Positions 8,774 to 17,325 of a stretch of 64,000 nucleotides of DNA are shown in pieces; within the stretch, counting starts at the first letter, position 1, and each line of letters begins with the position of its first letter. The notes under the pieces are model-generated. The model was not told the origin of the DNA. It did not search any database and saw nothing but the letters and a program-made list of their open reading frames with translations. The DNA comes from an uncultured Bacteroides sp. GTDB lineage: Bacteria; Bacteroidota; Bacteroidia; Bacteroidales; Bacteroidaceae. Position numbers and translations under genes: made by a program. Where the stretch lies: assembly GCA_900542985.1 (NCBI GenBank), contig UQPQ01000003.1:25917-89916 (forward strand). The letters are read 5' to 3'.

Positions 8774-8804
8774 CCCACGTTTTAAAAAGAAGTAATGCTA
8801 TAAT

Positions 8805-10131
8805 ATGAAACCACAGTTTATGATTGCTGCACCAGTCTCGGGAAGTGGAAAGACTACTTTCACACTGGGGCTTTTGCATGCCTTGCACAAGCGCGGCGTA
8901 AAGGTGCAGCCTTTTAAATGTGGTGCAGATTATATTGATACACAATATCATTATTGTATCCGAACGGGAATCTGTGAATTTGGATCTCGGCCTGGCTTCA
9001 CGCACCCATATTCAATACATCTACAATAAATACGGAGAACATGCGGATGTTTGTATAACGGAAGGAGTGATGGGACTGTACGACGGTTACCGGCGCATGC
9101 AAGGAAGTTGTGCCGAAATCGCAAAGATACTGAACATACCTGTTATTCTAATAGTCAATGCCAGAGCGACAGCCTACTCTGTAGCTCCTCTTCTATACGG
9201 ATTCCGTCACTTTAATCCTTCGGTCAGAATTGCAGGAGTAGTATTCAACCAAACAGTCTCTCCGGCTCATTTTGCCATGCTGAAAGAAGCTTGTTCGGAC
9301 GCAGGAATAGAATGTTTGGGGCATTTGCCTTCTATAGAGGATATCAATCTGCCTTCCCGCCATCAAAGCATTACATCGGTAGAAAAACAATCCATTGTAT
9401 CGGTATCTTCACGTGTAGCCGAACAGATTGAAAAGCATGTCGATATAGATAAGATGCTGAATCTGTGCACACGTATTTTTCCCTGTCGATACACATTGCC
9501 TTACACTTCGGAAATTGGCATCGAAGCCATGCATTATTCTCAAGGGAAACGAATGCAGATTGCCATTGCACGCGATCCGGCTTTCTGTTTCTTATATCGG
9601 GAGAATATAGACCGGCTGGCAGAGTTGGGAAAAATAACCTATTTCAGTCCCGTATACGGAAGTGACCTTCCTGAAGCAGACCTGGTATATCTGCCGGGAG
9701 GATATCCCGAATTTTTTGCCCGACAATTGCACCGTCGTAAACGACTTATGCAGCAACTTCGGGATTATGCAGAAAAGGGTGGAAAACTGCTGGCCGAATG
9801 TGGTGGAATGGTACTCCTGTCCCGTTCACTCACAGTACGGAAGGGGGGCACGGCTTATGCCATGGCCGATGTATTACCGTTTGAGTGTACTTCGGCCGAC
9901 TCACGTTTGACGACCGGTTACCGAAGAATGAACTACCGTAATATGGAGTGGAAAGGCCATGAATTTCACTATTCAACGGTCCTCAATCCGGATGCTTTAC
10001 CAACAGAAGTCCCACTTTATACACCGGCAGGAACAGAAGTGGGTACTCCAATTTACAGATATAAGAATGTCATTGCCGGGTTCACTCATTGGTATTGGGG
10101 AGAAACGGATGTCATGAAATTTTGGGAATAA
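8805..10131 (+). pseudogene. cbiA: Cobyrinate a,c-diamide synthase, frameshifted near the N-terminus
   Basis: The enzyme amidates cobyrinate with glutamine and ATP in cobalamin synthesis. The first frame starts at 8805 with [18 protein letters not shown] (P-loop) and continues to [11 protein letters not shown]. The homologous sequence then resumes in another frame at [18 protein letters not shown] and runs to 10131. The switch falls at about 8952-8970. Five residues are expected between YH and RES, and 13 nt are present instead of 15, so a 2-nt loss (or +1) explains it. The C-terminal glutaminase-like domain with nucleophile Cys in LLAECGGMVLLS is intact. With the frame repaired the protein would be about 440 residues, normal for CbiA. 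A stop at 9027-9029 ends the first frame. It is either a true pseudogene or a sequence error. No other cobalamin genes are nearby. Confidence 0.85.
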
Positions 10132-10133
10132 AA

Positions 10134-10178
10134 AAGGCAGATTTTATTCTTGTTTATTCCAAAAATAAAATCTACCTT
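10134..10178 (+). terminator. cbiA terminator hairpin overlapping the tRNA-Gly promoter
   Basis: AAGGCAGATTTTATT (10134-10148) pairs with AATAAAATCTACCTT (10164-10178), a 15-bp stem with one C/A mismatch. The 3' arm runs into the -7 box of the tRNA gene. Confidence 0.55.
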
Positions 10179-10180
10179 TG
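10173..10180 (+). promoter_or_regulatory. -7 element for tRNA-Gly
   Basis: TACCTTTG, 16 nt before the mature tRNA. It is embedded in the 3' arm of the preceding hairpin. Confidence 0.6.
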
Positions 10181-10196
10181 AGTCTGTTATCGAATT

Positions 10197-10269
10197 GCGG
10201 TAGTAGCTCAGTTGGTAGAGCGTCGGCTTCCCAAGCCGAAAGTCACGGGTTCGAGTCCCGCTTACCGCT
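10197..10269 (+). tRNA. tRNA-Gly (CCC)
   Basis: 73 nt from GCGGTAGTAGCTCAGTTGG to CTTACCGCT. The anticodon stem TCGGC/GCCGA encloses TTCCCAA, giving anticodon CCC (glycine, GGG codons). The acceptor stem pairs with a G-U at position 7. The T-stem has an A-C mismatch at its outer pair. CCA is not encoded. Confidence 0.95.
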
Positions 10270-10283
10270 CTTATACTCCCAAA

Positions 10284-11474
10284 TCAATAGTCAATCTTAT
10301 CCAAGATTCCATTTATATAAGCAATCACTACACCATAGTTGGTCATCGGGATATGCTGGTTACGTGCCTGTGCAATACGATTCAATACATATTTACGGTT
10401 GAACATACAGGCTCCGCAATGTATTACTAAATCGTAAGAGGAAAGGTCTTCCGGAAAATCTGTACCGGAAACCATATCTATCTGCAATCCTTCTCCAATC
10501 CGTTTGCGCAGCATACGTGGTATTTTTACCCTGCCTATATCTTCTGTAAGGGGAGCATGTGTACATGCTTCGGCTATCAAGACTTTCGATTTCTCAGTCA
10601 ACTGACTGATGGCATTGGCTCCTTCGATATAATAGCCTATATCGCCTTTGTACTGGGCAAACAGTACAGAAAACGAGGTAAGACGACTTGCCTCGGGCTT
10701 CAGTTCGTATACCGTTTTGAAGACCTGTGAGTCGGTAATTATCAGTTTAGGAGGTTCTACTAATGCTTGAATCATAGAGGTGATATTCTCTGTAGTACAG
10801 CTCATTACAAGACACTTCCTATCCAACAGTTCACGGATTGTCTGTACCTGCGGAAGAATCAGTCTTCCTTTCGGAGCCTGAATATCTTGAGGCATAACCA
10901 GCATCACTATATCCCCGGCAGAGACCAATCTGCCTACAATACCGCGTTCCATAGTTTCATCAGGGAACTGCCCAATCATGCTTCGGCGTATCTCTTCCAT
11001 TCCTTCCCGATTCCGGGCACTGACAATCAAAGGCATTTGTCCGCATTGTTTCTCTATACGACGGGCTATCTGTTCGCTGTCAGCATGTAAGTCGGCCTTA
11101 TTCAATATCCATAGGATAGGGGTATTCTTCTCCTTCAGCCATTTACTCCATTGCAGTTCCTGGTCAATCTGATCGTTTGTACACACAATCAAGGCAATAT
11201 CCGTGCGCTCCATTGCACGCATTGTCTGTTTGATGCGTAAGGCTCCCAGTTCACCTTCATCGTCCAACCCTGCAGTATCAATAAACACACAGGCCCCCAG
11301 ACCGTGTATTTCCATTGCCTTGTAGACGGGATCGGTTGTCGTACCGGCAAAATCGGATACAACAGCAATCTCCTGTCCGGTCAAAGCATTGATCAACGAA
11401 GATTTTCCACTATTTCTCTTTCCGAAAATTCCAATATGAATACGATTTGAACGAGGCGTATTTTCCATACTCAT
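10284..11474 (-). CDS. hydF: [FeFe]-hydrogenase maturation GTPase HydF
   Basis: A 396-residue scaffold GTPase on which the 2Fe subcluster of the H-cluster is assembled before delivery to the hydrogenase. The N-terminal GTPase domain has the P-loop GIFGKRNSGKSS (about residues 15-26), then FAGTTTDPV and DTAGLDDEG, and NKAD for guanine recognition. The C-terminal cluster-binding part has CTH (about 303-305) and HCGAC (about 352-356), the conserved CxH...HCxxC arrangement. It is the last gene of the operon; its ATG overlaps the hydG stop by one base (TAATG), implying translational coupling. Confidence 0.97.
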   Translation of the reverse strand: MSMENTPRSNRIHIGIFGKRNSGKSSLINALTGQEIAVVSDFAGTTTDPVYKAMEIHGLGACVFIDTAGLDDEGELGALRIKQTMRAMERTDIALIVCTNDQIDQELQWSKWLKEKNTPILWILNKADLHADSEQIARRIEKQCGQMPLIVSARNREGMEEIRRSMIGQFPDETMERGIVGRLVSAGDIVMLVMPQDIQAPKGRLILPQVQTIRELLDRKCLVMSCTTENITSMIQALVEPPKLIITDSQVFKTVYELKPEASRLTSFSVLFAQYKGDIGYYIEGANAISQLTEKSKVLIAEACTHAPLTEDIGRVKIPRMLRKRIGEGLQIDMVSGTDFPEDLSSYDLVIHCGACMFNRKYVLNRIAQARNQHIPMTNYGVVIAYINGILDKIDY

Positions 11475-12892
11475 TAAAATCTGAAATCTCTTTTACCTTC
11501 CTTTATGCGCTCTAAGTTCTCCAAGGCACGTTTGCGAATGGCCGGATTGGGTATCTGTTCCATTTGCTTACGTATCATATCAATACCCAACTCACGAGTT
11601 TCCGGAGATGCATAGTCTTCCAGATACTCCTGCAAGGTCATCAAAGCATTGGGAGCACAACAATTGGCTATCTGGCCGGTCTTTACCAGCGACATAAAGC
11701 GGTCTCCGGTTCGTCCTTCTCTATAACAGGCTGTACAGAAGCTGGGAATATAGCCCAAACGTAGCAACCATGCTACAATTTCATCCAATGTACGGGTATC
11801 ACTGACATCAAACTGAGCAGAGTTTTCTTCGGGAATTTCTTCTGTTGCATAGCCTCCTACGCTGGTTTTCGAACCACCGCTAATCTGTGAAACTCCCAGT
11901 TCGAGTACCTTTTCGCGTGAGCGTTGAGATTCTCGAGTAGAAATAATCATACCGGTATAAGGCACGCTGATACGGATCACAGCAACAATCTTCTGGAATA
12001 TTTCATCGGAGATAGCGTTCTCAAAGTCGGCTTTATCAATATCGTCTGCTGAGCAAATACGAGGTACACTGATTGTATGAGGACCGACTCCATAGGTTGC
12101 TTCCAGATGTTCGGCATGCATCAGCAATCCTACAAAATCGTAACGATATGTATTGAGCCCAAACAAAACTCCTAACCCCACATCATCAATACCTCCCTGC
12201 ATGGCACGGTCCATAGCTTCCGTATGATACGCATAATTGCTCTTCGGACCACGTGGATGCAGTTTTTCATAATTCTCTTTGTGGTACGTTTCCTGAAAGA
12301 GAATATAAGTACCAATACCTGCCTCGTGCAGCTTTCTGTAATTTTCCACTGTAGTAGCAGCAATGTTTACATTCACTCTACGTATGGCTCCGTTCTTATG
12401 CTTAATCTGATAGATAGTCTGAATAGATTCCAGAATGTATTCTATCGGATTGCGTATTGGATCTTCTCCTGCTTCAAGTGCCAAACGCTTGTGTCCCATA
12501 TCTTGCAAGGCAATTACTTCGCGGCGAATCTCTTCCTGAGTCAGCTTCTTACGGGCTATCGTCTTGTTTTTCACATGATACGGACAATATACGCAACTAT
12601 TGACACAATAATTGGACAAATACAAAGGAGCAAACATGACGATACGATTGCCATAGAATTTTTTCTTTATCTCACGGGCCAGATTGTAAATCTCTTCCAG
12701 CAAATCCGAGTCTGTACACTCCAACAGCACTGCTGCTTCACGATGACTAAGCCCCTTACAAGCTCGTGCTTTCTCTATCAGCGAGCGAATAAGTTCTTTA
12801 TCATCGGCATGCGCTTGAGCATAAGCTAATGTATCCAAAATTTCATCATGACAGATAAACTCTTCTGCATGAGGGGAATCTATTTTATACAT
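11474..12892 (-). CDS. hydG: [FeFe]-hydrogenase maturase HydG (radical SAM)
   Basis: A 472-residue radical SAM tyrosine lyase that makes the CO and CN ligands of the H-cluster. The SAM cluster motif CX3CX2C is NYCVNSCVYCPYH (Cys96, 100, 103). The C-terminal auxiliary-cluster motif is FCTACYREG followed by QIANCC, matching CX2CX22C. It is close to ThiH but distinguished by that C-terminal motif and by its place between hydE and hydF. It starts 21 nt after hydE. Confidence 0.97.
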   Translation of the reverse strand: MYKIDSPHAEEFICHDEILDTLAYAQAHADDKELIRSLIEKARACKGLSHREAAVLLECTDSDLLEEIYNLAREIKKKFYGNRIVMFAPLYLSNYCVNSCVYCPYHVKNKTIARKKLTQEEIRREVIALQDMGHKRLALEAGEDPIRNPIEYILESIQTIYQIKHKNGAIRRVNVNIAATTVENYRKLHEAGIGTYILFQETYHKENYEKLHPRGPKSNYAYHTEAMDRAMQGGIDDVGLGVLFGLNTYRYDFVGLLMHAEHLEATYGVGPHTISVPRICSADDIDKADFENAISDEIFQKIVAVIRISVPYTGMIISTRESQRSREKVLELGVSQISGGSKTSVGGYATEEIPEENSAQFDVSDTRTLDEIVAWLLRLGYIPSFCTACYREGRTGDRFMSLVKTGQIANCCAPNALMTLQEYLEDYASPETRELGIDMIRKQMEQIPNPAIRKRALENLERIKEGKRDFRF

Positions 12893-12913
12893 AATCTTCT
12901 ACAATTTAGTTGT

Positions 12914-13951
12914 TCAGTTTTCGTAATCACCTCTACTTTTGTCTATCACATATCCTATTGCATCCAACTTTTCTTCCAACAACCGCAATCCTTCTGCGGC
13001 CTCGGCTCCCATAGAGGCTTTATTATCGTATAAAGCATATTTGCTACGTTGCCATACGGGTGACAGATTAGGCATCACGACATTAGCACCTGCCAGGATA
13101 CCTCTTTCCCGTCCATCGGGAGCTAAAGTAGCCAATGCTGTGGTTGAAGGAATAAGTGCTTTGGGGTGCATCAATCTGAATATAGAAAGCAATAATAATG
13201 TTTGTTCCATCTTTCCGGACGGTTCAGATGCAAAAGGAGTATCGTGATGGGGGAGGAAAGGACCGATACCAATCATCTCCGGTTGAAGAGTTTCAATAAA
13301 AAGGATGTCTTCGACCAAATGTTCAATCGTTTGCCCCGGACTTCCTACCATAATTCCAGTTCCTGTCTGATAGCCAATTTTCTTCAAGTCGTACAAACAA
13401 CGTAATCTGTTTTGCAACGACATGCTTTCTGGATGCAAACTTTGATAATGTGCTTCATTATGTGTTTCGTGGCGCAACAGATAACGGTTGGCTCCTGCCT
13501 GATAAAAAGCCTGGTATGCCTCTGTTGACTTTTCTCCTAATGACAATGTAATTGCAATATCCGGATAAGCTTTACGAATGGACGAAACCAGATCTACAAC
13601 CCGTTCGTCTGTCATATAATTATCTTCTCCACCTTGCAATACAATAGTACGAAAGCCTAATTCATATCCTTGCGCACAACAGGAAAGTATCGTTTCCTTA
13701 TCCAACCGGTAACGTTCTACATTACGGTTGCTGCGGCGTATACCACAATAAAAACAATCATTCCGACAGCAATTGCCGATTTCTATCAATCCTCGAATAA
13801 AAATCCGATTGCCAAAATGAGAATATGCTACTTCACGGGCTTTTTGGTTAATCAATGCCAAATGCTCAGCATCACAACCAACCAAAAGAGTACGTAATTC
13901 ATCGGGAGACAAGGTATGCTCCCGATGAAGACGTTCTATTAAACTTCTCAT
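12914..13951 (-). CDS. hydE: [FeFe]-hydrogenase maturase HydE (radical SAM)
   Basis: A 345-residue radical SAM enzyme acting in assembly of the 2Fe subcluster. The cluster motif is NCCRNDCFYCGIRR (Cys62, 66, 69). The rest follows the BioB/HydE-like TIM barrel, with VLQGGEDNYM, HETHNEAHY and GPFLPHHDTPF segments typical of HydE. It is 9 nt after hydA and 21 nt before hydG. No C-terminal auxiliary cluster is seen, consistent with many HydE proteins. Confidence 0.96.
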   Translation of the reverse strand: MRSLIERLHREHTLSPDELRTLLVGCDAEHLALINQKAREVAYSHFGNRIFIRGLIEIGNCCRNDCFYCGIRRSNRNVERYRLDKETILSCCAQGYELGFRTIVLQGGEDNYMTDERVVDLVSSIRKAYPDIAITLSLGEKSTEAYQAFYQAGANRYLLRHETHNEAHYQSLHPESMSLQNRLRCLYDLKKIGYQTGTGIMVGSPGQTIEHLVEDILFIETLQPEMIGIGPFLPHHDTPFASEPSGKMEQTLLLLSIFRLMHPKALIPSTTALATLAPDGRERGILAGANVVMPNLSPVWQRSKYALYDNKASMGAEAAEGLRLLEEKLDAIGYVIDKSRGDYEN

Positions 13952-13960
13952 TGAGAAGAG

Positions 13961-15442
13961 TTATTTATCGTTACTGTTTTCGTATTTCAGTGTACGCTTC
14001 AACAAGTCCTGATTCAACTGTCTTCTACCAGCCACAGGATCGTTGTGTGCACTTGGTCCGGTCACACATCCACCTTCACAAGCCATCATCTCGATAAATT
14101 GTGCATCTACCTTTCCAGTCTTGGCATAAGCACGCAATACACCGATATTCTTCTTATTGAAATCAGAGAACTGCAACATCTTGATACCATCTGCCTTAGG
14201 ACCTAAATAAGCCTTCACAGCTCCGGCTACTCCACCAGCCTGAGCAAATCCATGAGCTTCGCACACTGATTCATAAGCTACTTTATACGGATTAGCCTGT
14301 TCCAGTTCAATACCCAATCCCTTAAACAAAGGATGCAGTTCTTCGAAAGTCATTACATAATCCACACACTCATCACGTTGTGCTTCCTTTCTCTTAGCGA
14401 TACAAGGGCCGATAAAGACTACTTTTGCATTCGGATATTTCTGTTTTGCGATGCGTGAAGCATAATACATAGGAGAACCGGTGGAAGATACATATTTCTT
14501 CATATCAGGAATATGTTTGTTCACCAACTCGATATACGACGGACAGCAGGAAGTCGTCATGAATTTCTGTCCTTCTTCCAGTTTTTCCAGCAGCTCATGA
14601 GCTTCATTGCTGGTAGTATGCATAGCACCTTCCGCTACTTCTATCACATCCGCAAAGCCTACTTGTTTCAATGCTCCATATACCTGTTCGATAGAAGCCT
14701 TGAACTGTCCCAAAATAGAAGGAGCAGGGATAGCAATCACCTGTTCTCCATTACGGATTGCTTCAAGCACATCGAATACCTGAGAAATTTCGAAAATTGC
14801 GCCAAACGGACAAGCATTCAAGCATTTACCACAATAGATACATTTGCTTTCATCAATATGCTCAATATTGTGTTCATCTTTCTGAATAGCCTTAACCGGA
14901 CAAGCTTCTTCACAAGGAACAGGAATGTATACGATTGCATGATAAGGACAACTCTTATGACAGATACCACAGCTAATACAAGTATCATGATCAATATGTG
15001 CCTGTCCTGTCTTTTTATCAAAATGAACTGCTCCCTTCGGACAATTCATATAGCAGCTACGTGCTACACAACCACGGCACAAGTTACTTACTTCATAGTT
15101 TACCTGCACACATGAAGAACAAGCTTCATCAATCACACACAATATATTTTCCTTGATTTTTCCTTTACGTTCCAATGCTTTGCGGGCATATTCTGAAAGA
15201 GGAGTCAATTCATCCGTTTCATCAGTCATATCCCATCCCAGCAATGGCAAAGATTTATACTTCGTCACCGCACGTTCTTTATGAATACAGCATCTGCCTA
15301 CTGCCTGCGAACGACGAGGGCTAAATTCCAAAGGAATACGGTCTATTTTTTCTATCAGTTGATTTTCTTTCCACAAAGCGACAAGATTCTCGAGCAACTT
15401 GTGGCGTACAATCATTACGTTATTCGTAAAGGCCATAATCAA
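13961..15442 (-). CDS. hydA: [FeFe] hydrogenase catalytic subunit, monomeric ferredoxin-domain type
   Basis: A 493-residue iron-only hydrogenase that interconverts protons and H2. The N-terminal half holds several 4Fe-4S motifs: LCRGCVARSCYMNCPKG, CISCGICHKSCP (about 155-166) and CIYCGKCLNACP (about 201-212). The H-cluster domain has L1 TTSCCPSY (Cys299 and Cys300), L2 IGPCIAKRKE (Cys347) and L3 EMMACEGGCVTGPS (Cys455 and Cys459). All cluster cysteines and the proton-relay Cys are kept. The motifs differ from the classical TSCCPGW / MPCTAKK / MACPGGC set and resemble the less-studied monomeric group B enzymes. It is first in the hydA-E-G-F operon. The electron partner is unknown; ferredoxin or flavodoxin is plausible. 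Confidence 0.93.
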   Translation of the reverse strand: MIMAFTNNVMIVRHKLLENLVALWKENQLIEKIDRIPLEFSPRRSQAVGRCCIHKERAVTKYKSLPLLGWDMTDETDELTPLSEYARKALERKGKIKENILCVIDEACSSCVQVNYEVSNLCRGCVARSCYMNCPKGAVHFDKKTGQAHIDHDTCISCGICHKSCPYHAIVYIPVPCEEACPVKAIQKDEHNIEHIDESKCIYCGKCLNACPFGAIFEISQVFDVLEAIRNGEQVIAIPAPSILGQFKASIEQVYGALKQVGFADVIEVAEGAMHTTSNEAHELLEKLEEGQKFMTTSCCPSYIELVNKHIPDMKKYVSSTGSPMYYASRIAKQKYPNAKVVFIGPCIAKRKEAQRDECVDYVMTFEELHPLFKGLGIELEQANPYKVAYESVCEAHGFAQAGGVAGAVKAYLGPKADGIKMLQFSDFNKKNIGVLRAYAKTGKVDAQFIEMMACEGGCVTGPSAHNDPVAGRRQLNQDLLKRTLKYENSNDK

Positions 15443-15453
15443 AGTTGTTTATT

Positions 15454-15482
15454 AGTTAGTTATCCTTAAATAGTTAGTTATT
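15454..15482 (-). promoter_or_regulatory. Direct repeat upstream of the hydrogenase operon
   Basis: TAGTTAGTTAT occurs at 15454-15464 and again at 15472-15482, 12 and 30 nt before the hydA start. It is a candidate regulator site or a chance AT-rich repeat. No TAnnTTTG box was found in the 76-nt gap, so hydA may be read from the upstream FHA gene. Confidence 0.3.
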
Positions 15483-15518
15483 CGTATCAAATAAACGGTT
15501 TTATACACCGAATTGTTT

Positions 15519-16052
15519 TTAAGAGTCAGACTCTGCACTGCGTAAAATCAATGTAGTAGCTCCCAAGGTAATAATAGCACCTCCTTCAATACGGACTCTA
15601 TCCTTAGGACCTAACAATTCATTCATCAAAAAAGTTCCCGTCACACTGTCATTATCCCGAAGAGTATACACCACTTCGCCCTGTTTGTTACGCTTTACAT
15701 GAATAATACAATGACGGCGGTCGAGGCTCGGATCATTACTTTCAATCGGAATGTCCACTTCCGTACCTTTAGAACGACGTCCTATCACATTATCTCCCTC
15801 TTTTAAGGGAAGTACCTGCTTGAATGCGAATACATTCTCAACAACTACAATATTACCATAGTCTTGCAAACCGTCGGTTTCATCTACAACTTCCTCCCGA
15901 CGATTAGCCGCATTCAATTTCGATTTACCGATACGGATTCCAAATTGTTTCTTACACTGATCACACACAAAGACGAGCGACTGCCCTTCTTCGTATTTTG
16001 TTTCATCAAATTGTATATAATTGTCACATTTCGGACATCTTACTCTTTTCAT
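15519..16052 (-). CDS. Zinc-ribbon FHA domain protein
   Basis: A 177-residue protein. The N-terminal zinc ribbon is VRCPKCDNYIQF plus FVCDQCKKQFG (two CxxC pairs, residues about 4-39). A C-terminal FHA domain follows (about 85-170), with GDNVIGRRSKG, DPSLDRRHCIIHV and DNDSVTGTFLMN segments that fit the phosphothreonine-binding loops. FHA domains read phosphothreonine on partners. It is between the SPOR-domain gene (16 nt upstream) and hydA (76 nt downstream), all on the minus strand. Whether it has anything to do with hydrogenase is unknown. Confidence 0.88.
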   Translation of the reverse strand: MKRVRCPKCDNYIQFDETKYEEGQSLVFVCDQCKKQFGIRIGKSKLNAANRREEVVDETDGLQDYGNIVVVENVFAFKQVLPLKEGDNVIGRRSKGTEVDIPIESNDPSLDRRHCIIHVKRNKQGEVVYTLRDNDSVTGTFLMNELLGPKDRVRIEGGAIITLGATTLILRSAESDS

Positions 16053-16068
16053 ACTTTAATGCTTCAGA

Positions 16069-17211
16069 TTATTTGTTGGAAGTAAATACCCAGGCATTCT
16101 TGAAAGCATCTTGCTTTCTCAATTCCTGTACTTTTCCATATGCACCCGTTTGCGTAGAATATTGGTCGAAAGCAATACGATATTTACCTTGAGACTCTAA
16201 GATAACAGCTTTGGTACATCCTTCTTCCTGAAACTTCTTCAGTTCCCGCTGTGCATCTGTACGGGTTGTAAGGCTTGCAATAATCACATAATACACCGGT
16301 TGAACTTTCTTAGGTTGTGCAACTGTTTTTGTTTCCTTTTTAGGAGAAGCTGTTGCGGCAGGAGTTACAGCCGATGCTGCAACTGGTTTTGCCTTTTCTA
16401 CTTTCGGTTTAGAGGAAGGAGTAGAAGACTTTGCCACTTTTTCCACTTTAACAGCTACCGGTTTCAACGTATTGATATTATTCTTTCGAGAAGATTTGCG
16501 GGCAACCTCCTGCTGTACCGAAGAGCCGGCCACCTGAGTATTCACCGACTGATTGCGGATTGCATCAAACAACGTAGCAGAGCCTAGTGAAGCATAATTT
16601 GCTTCGTCCATATACGTATTTTCTACCGGAACGGACAGAACAAAGAACAATAGGATAGCAGCTGCTACAGCCACAGCCGTCTGCAACCAATGGCGCAACG
16701 GTTTCAACGCAGTATGCTGCTGAGGTATTTCTGCATCTTGCAAATCTGCAGGCAGGCTATTTTCAAGCTGAATCTTCTGTATTTGCTCTTCCGGCAAAAC
16801 AGGCAAAGAAAAGCGCTGCAGACCATAAAGAGAAGGGGTAAAATAACCACCGTCGCAAGGTTCAAACCCATAACCACCGTTCATATTATAATACAACATA
16901 CCCACACTGCCAAGCGAAAACTGTCCTTTCTTGTAAAGTTCCTCTTTCAGAGAAGCAACAGTCTTTTCTATCCGCCGGGTTGCATCGGGAAAGTCAGTAT
17001 CATATGCCTGCATATACGATTGTACCAGCAAGCCGTCATTCATCACCAGCTGAGGATTAAATCCGATTGTACGCACAGGAGGACAATACTCCTGAGTATC
17101 TTCTTTATATACAGAAGAACGGTAATGAGCAATAAAGCCACCTAATCCCGGAACGATAACACAATCGTTCTCAAGCAGTAACACTTCGATATGTTTCGAC
17201 AATTCAATCAT
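16069..17211 (-). CDS. HU-CCDC81 and SPOR domain membrane protein
   Basis: A 380-residue protein from the ATG at 17211. The longer open frame upstream reads through the divergent promoter and the opposite ugd gene and is not coding. The N-terminal part (about 1-130), beginning IELSKHIEVLLLENDCVIVP, is the HU-CCDC81 tandem found in Bacteroidetes. A membrane helix follows at about 180-198 (TAVAVAAAILLFFVLSVPV), then a low-complexity Lys/Pro/Ala-rich periplasmic linker, then a C-terminal SPOR domain (about 305-378, YYVIIASLTTRTDAQRELKK). SPOR domains bind denuded septal glycan, so a role in division or envelope is likely. The start lies 114 nt from the divergent UDP-glucose dehydrogenase ATG. 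Confidence 0.9.
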   Translation of the reverse strand: MIELSKHIEVLLLENDCVIVPGLGGFIAHYRSSVYKEDTQEYCPPVRTIGFNPQLVMNDGLLVQSYMQAYDTDFPDATRRIEKTVASLKEELYKKGQFSLGSVGMLYYNMNGGYGFEPCDGGYFTPSLYGLQRFSLPVLPEEQIQKIQLENSLPADLQDAEIPQQHTALKPLRHWLQTAVAVAAAILLFFVLSVPVENTYMDEANYASLGSATLFDAIRNQSVNTQVAGSSVQQEVARKSSRKNNINTLKPVAVKVEKVAKSSTPSSKPKVEKAKPVAASAVTPAATASPKKETKTVAQPKKVQPVYYVIIASLTTRTDAQRELKKFQEEGCTKAVILESQGKYRIAFDQYSTQTGAYGKVQELRKQDAFKNAWVFTSNK

Positions 17212-17288
17212 AATTGCAAAATTAATATTTTTTTCCGTAAACCTACAAACTTTCGTTTCCATTTCTCGGTCGGCTTCTTTTTTTGTTT

Positions 17289-17296
17289 TACTTTTG
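17289..17296 (+). promoter_or_regulatory. -7 element for UDP-glucose dehydrogenase
   Basis: TACTTTTG, 29 nt before the ATG at 17326. No -33 TTTG at the normal distance. Confidence 0.55.
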
Positions 17297-17325
17297 CATC
17301 GCATATAGAAACAGAAGAAATAACT

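Noticed and set aside
8694..8804. Cobalamin riboswitch before cbiA
   Set aside because: The leader after the -7 box is about 25 nt, too short for the riboswitch, and no conserved B12-box is visible.
9371..9571. Minus-strand small frame inside cbiA
   Set aside because: Shadow of the cbiA second frame; no start signal or family.
12224..12829. 201-codon plus-strand frame opposite hydG
   Set aside because: Antisense shadow of the conserved radical SAM gene hydG.
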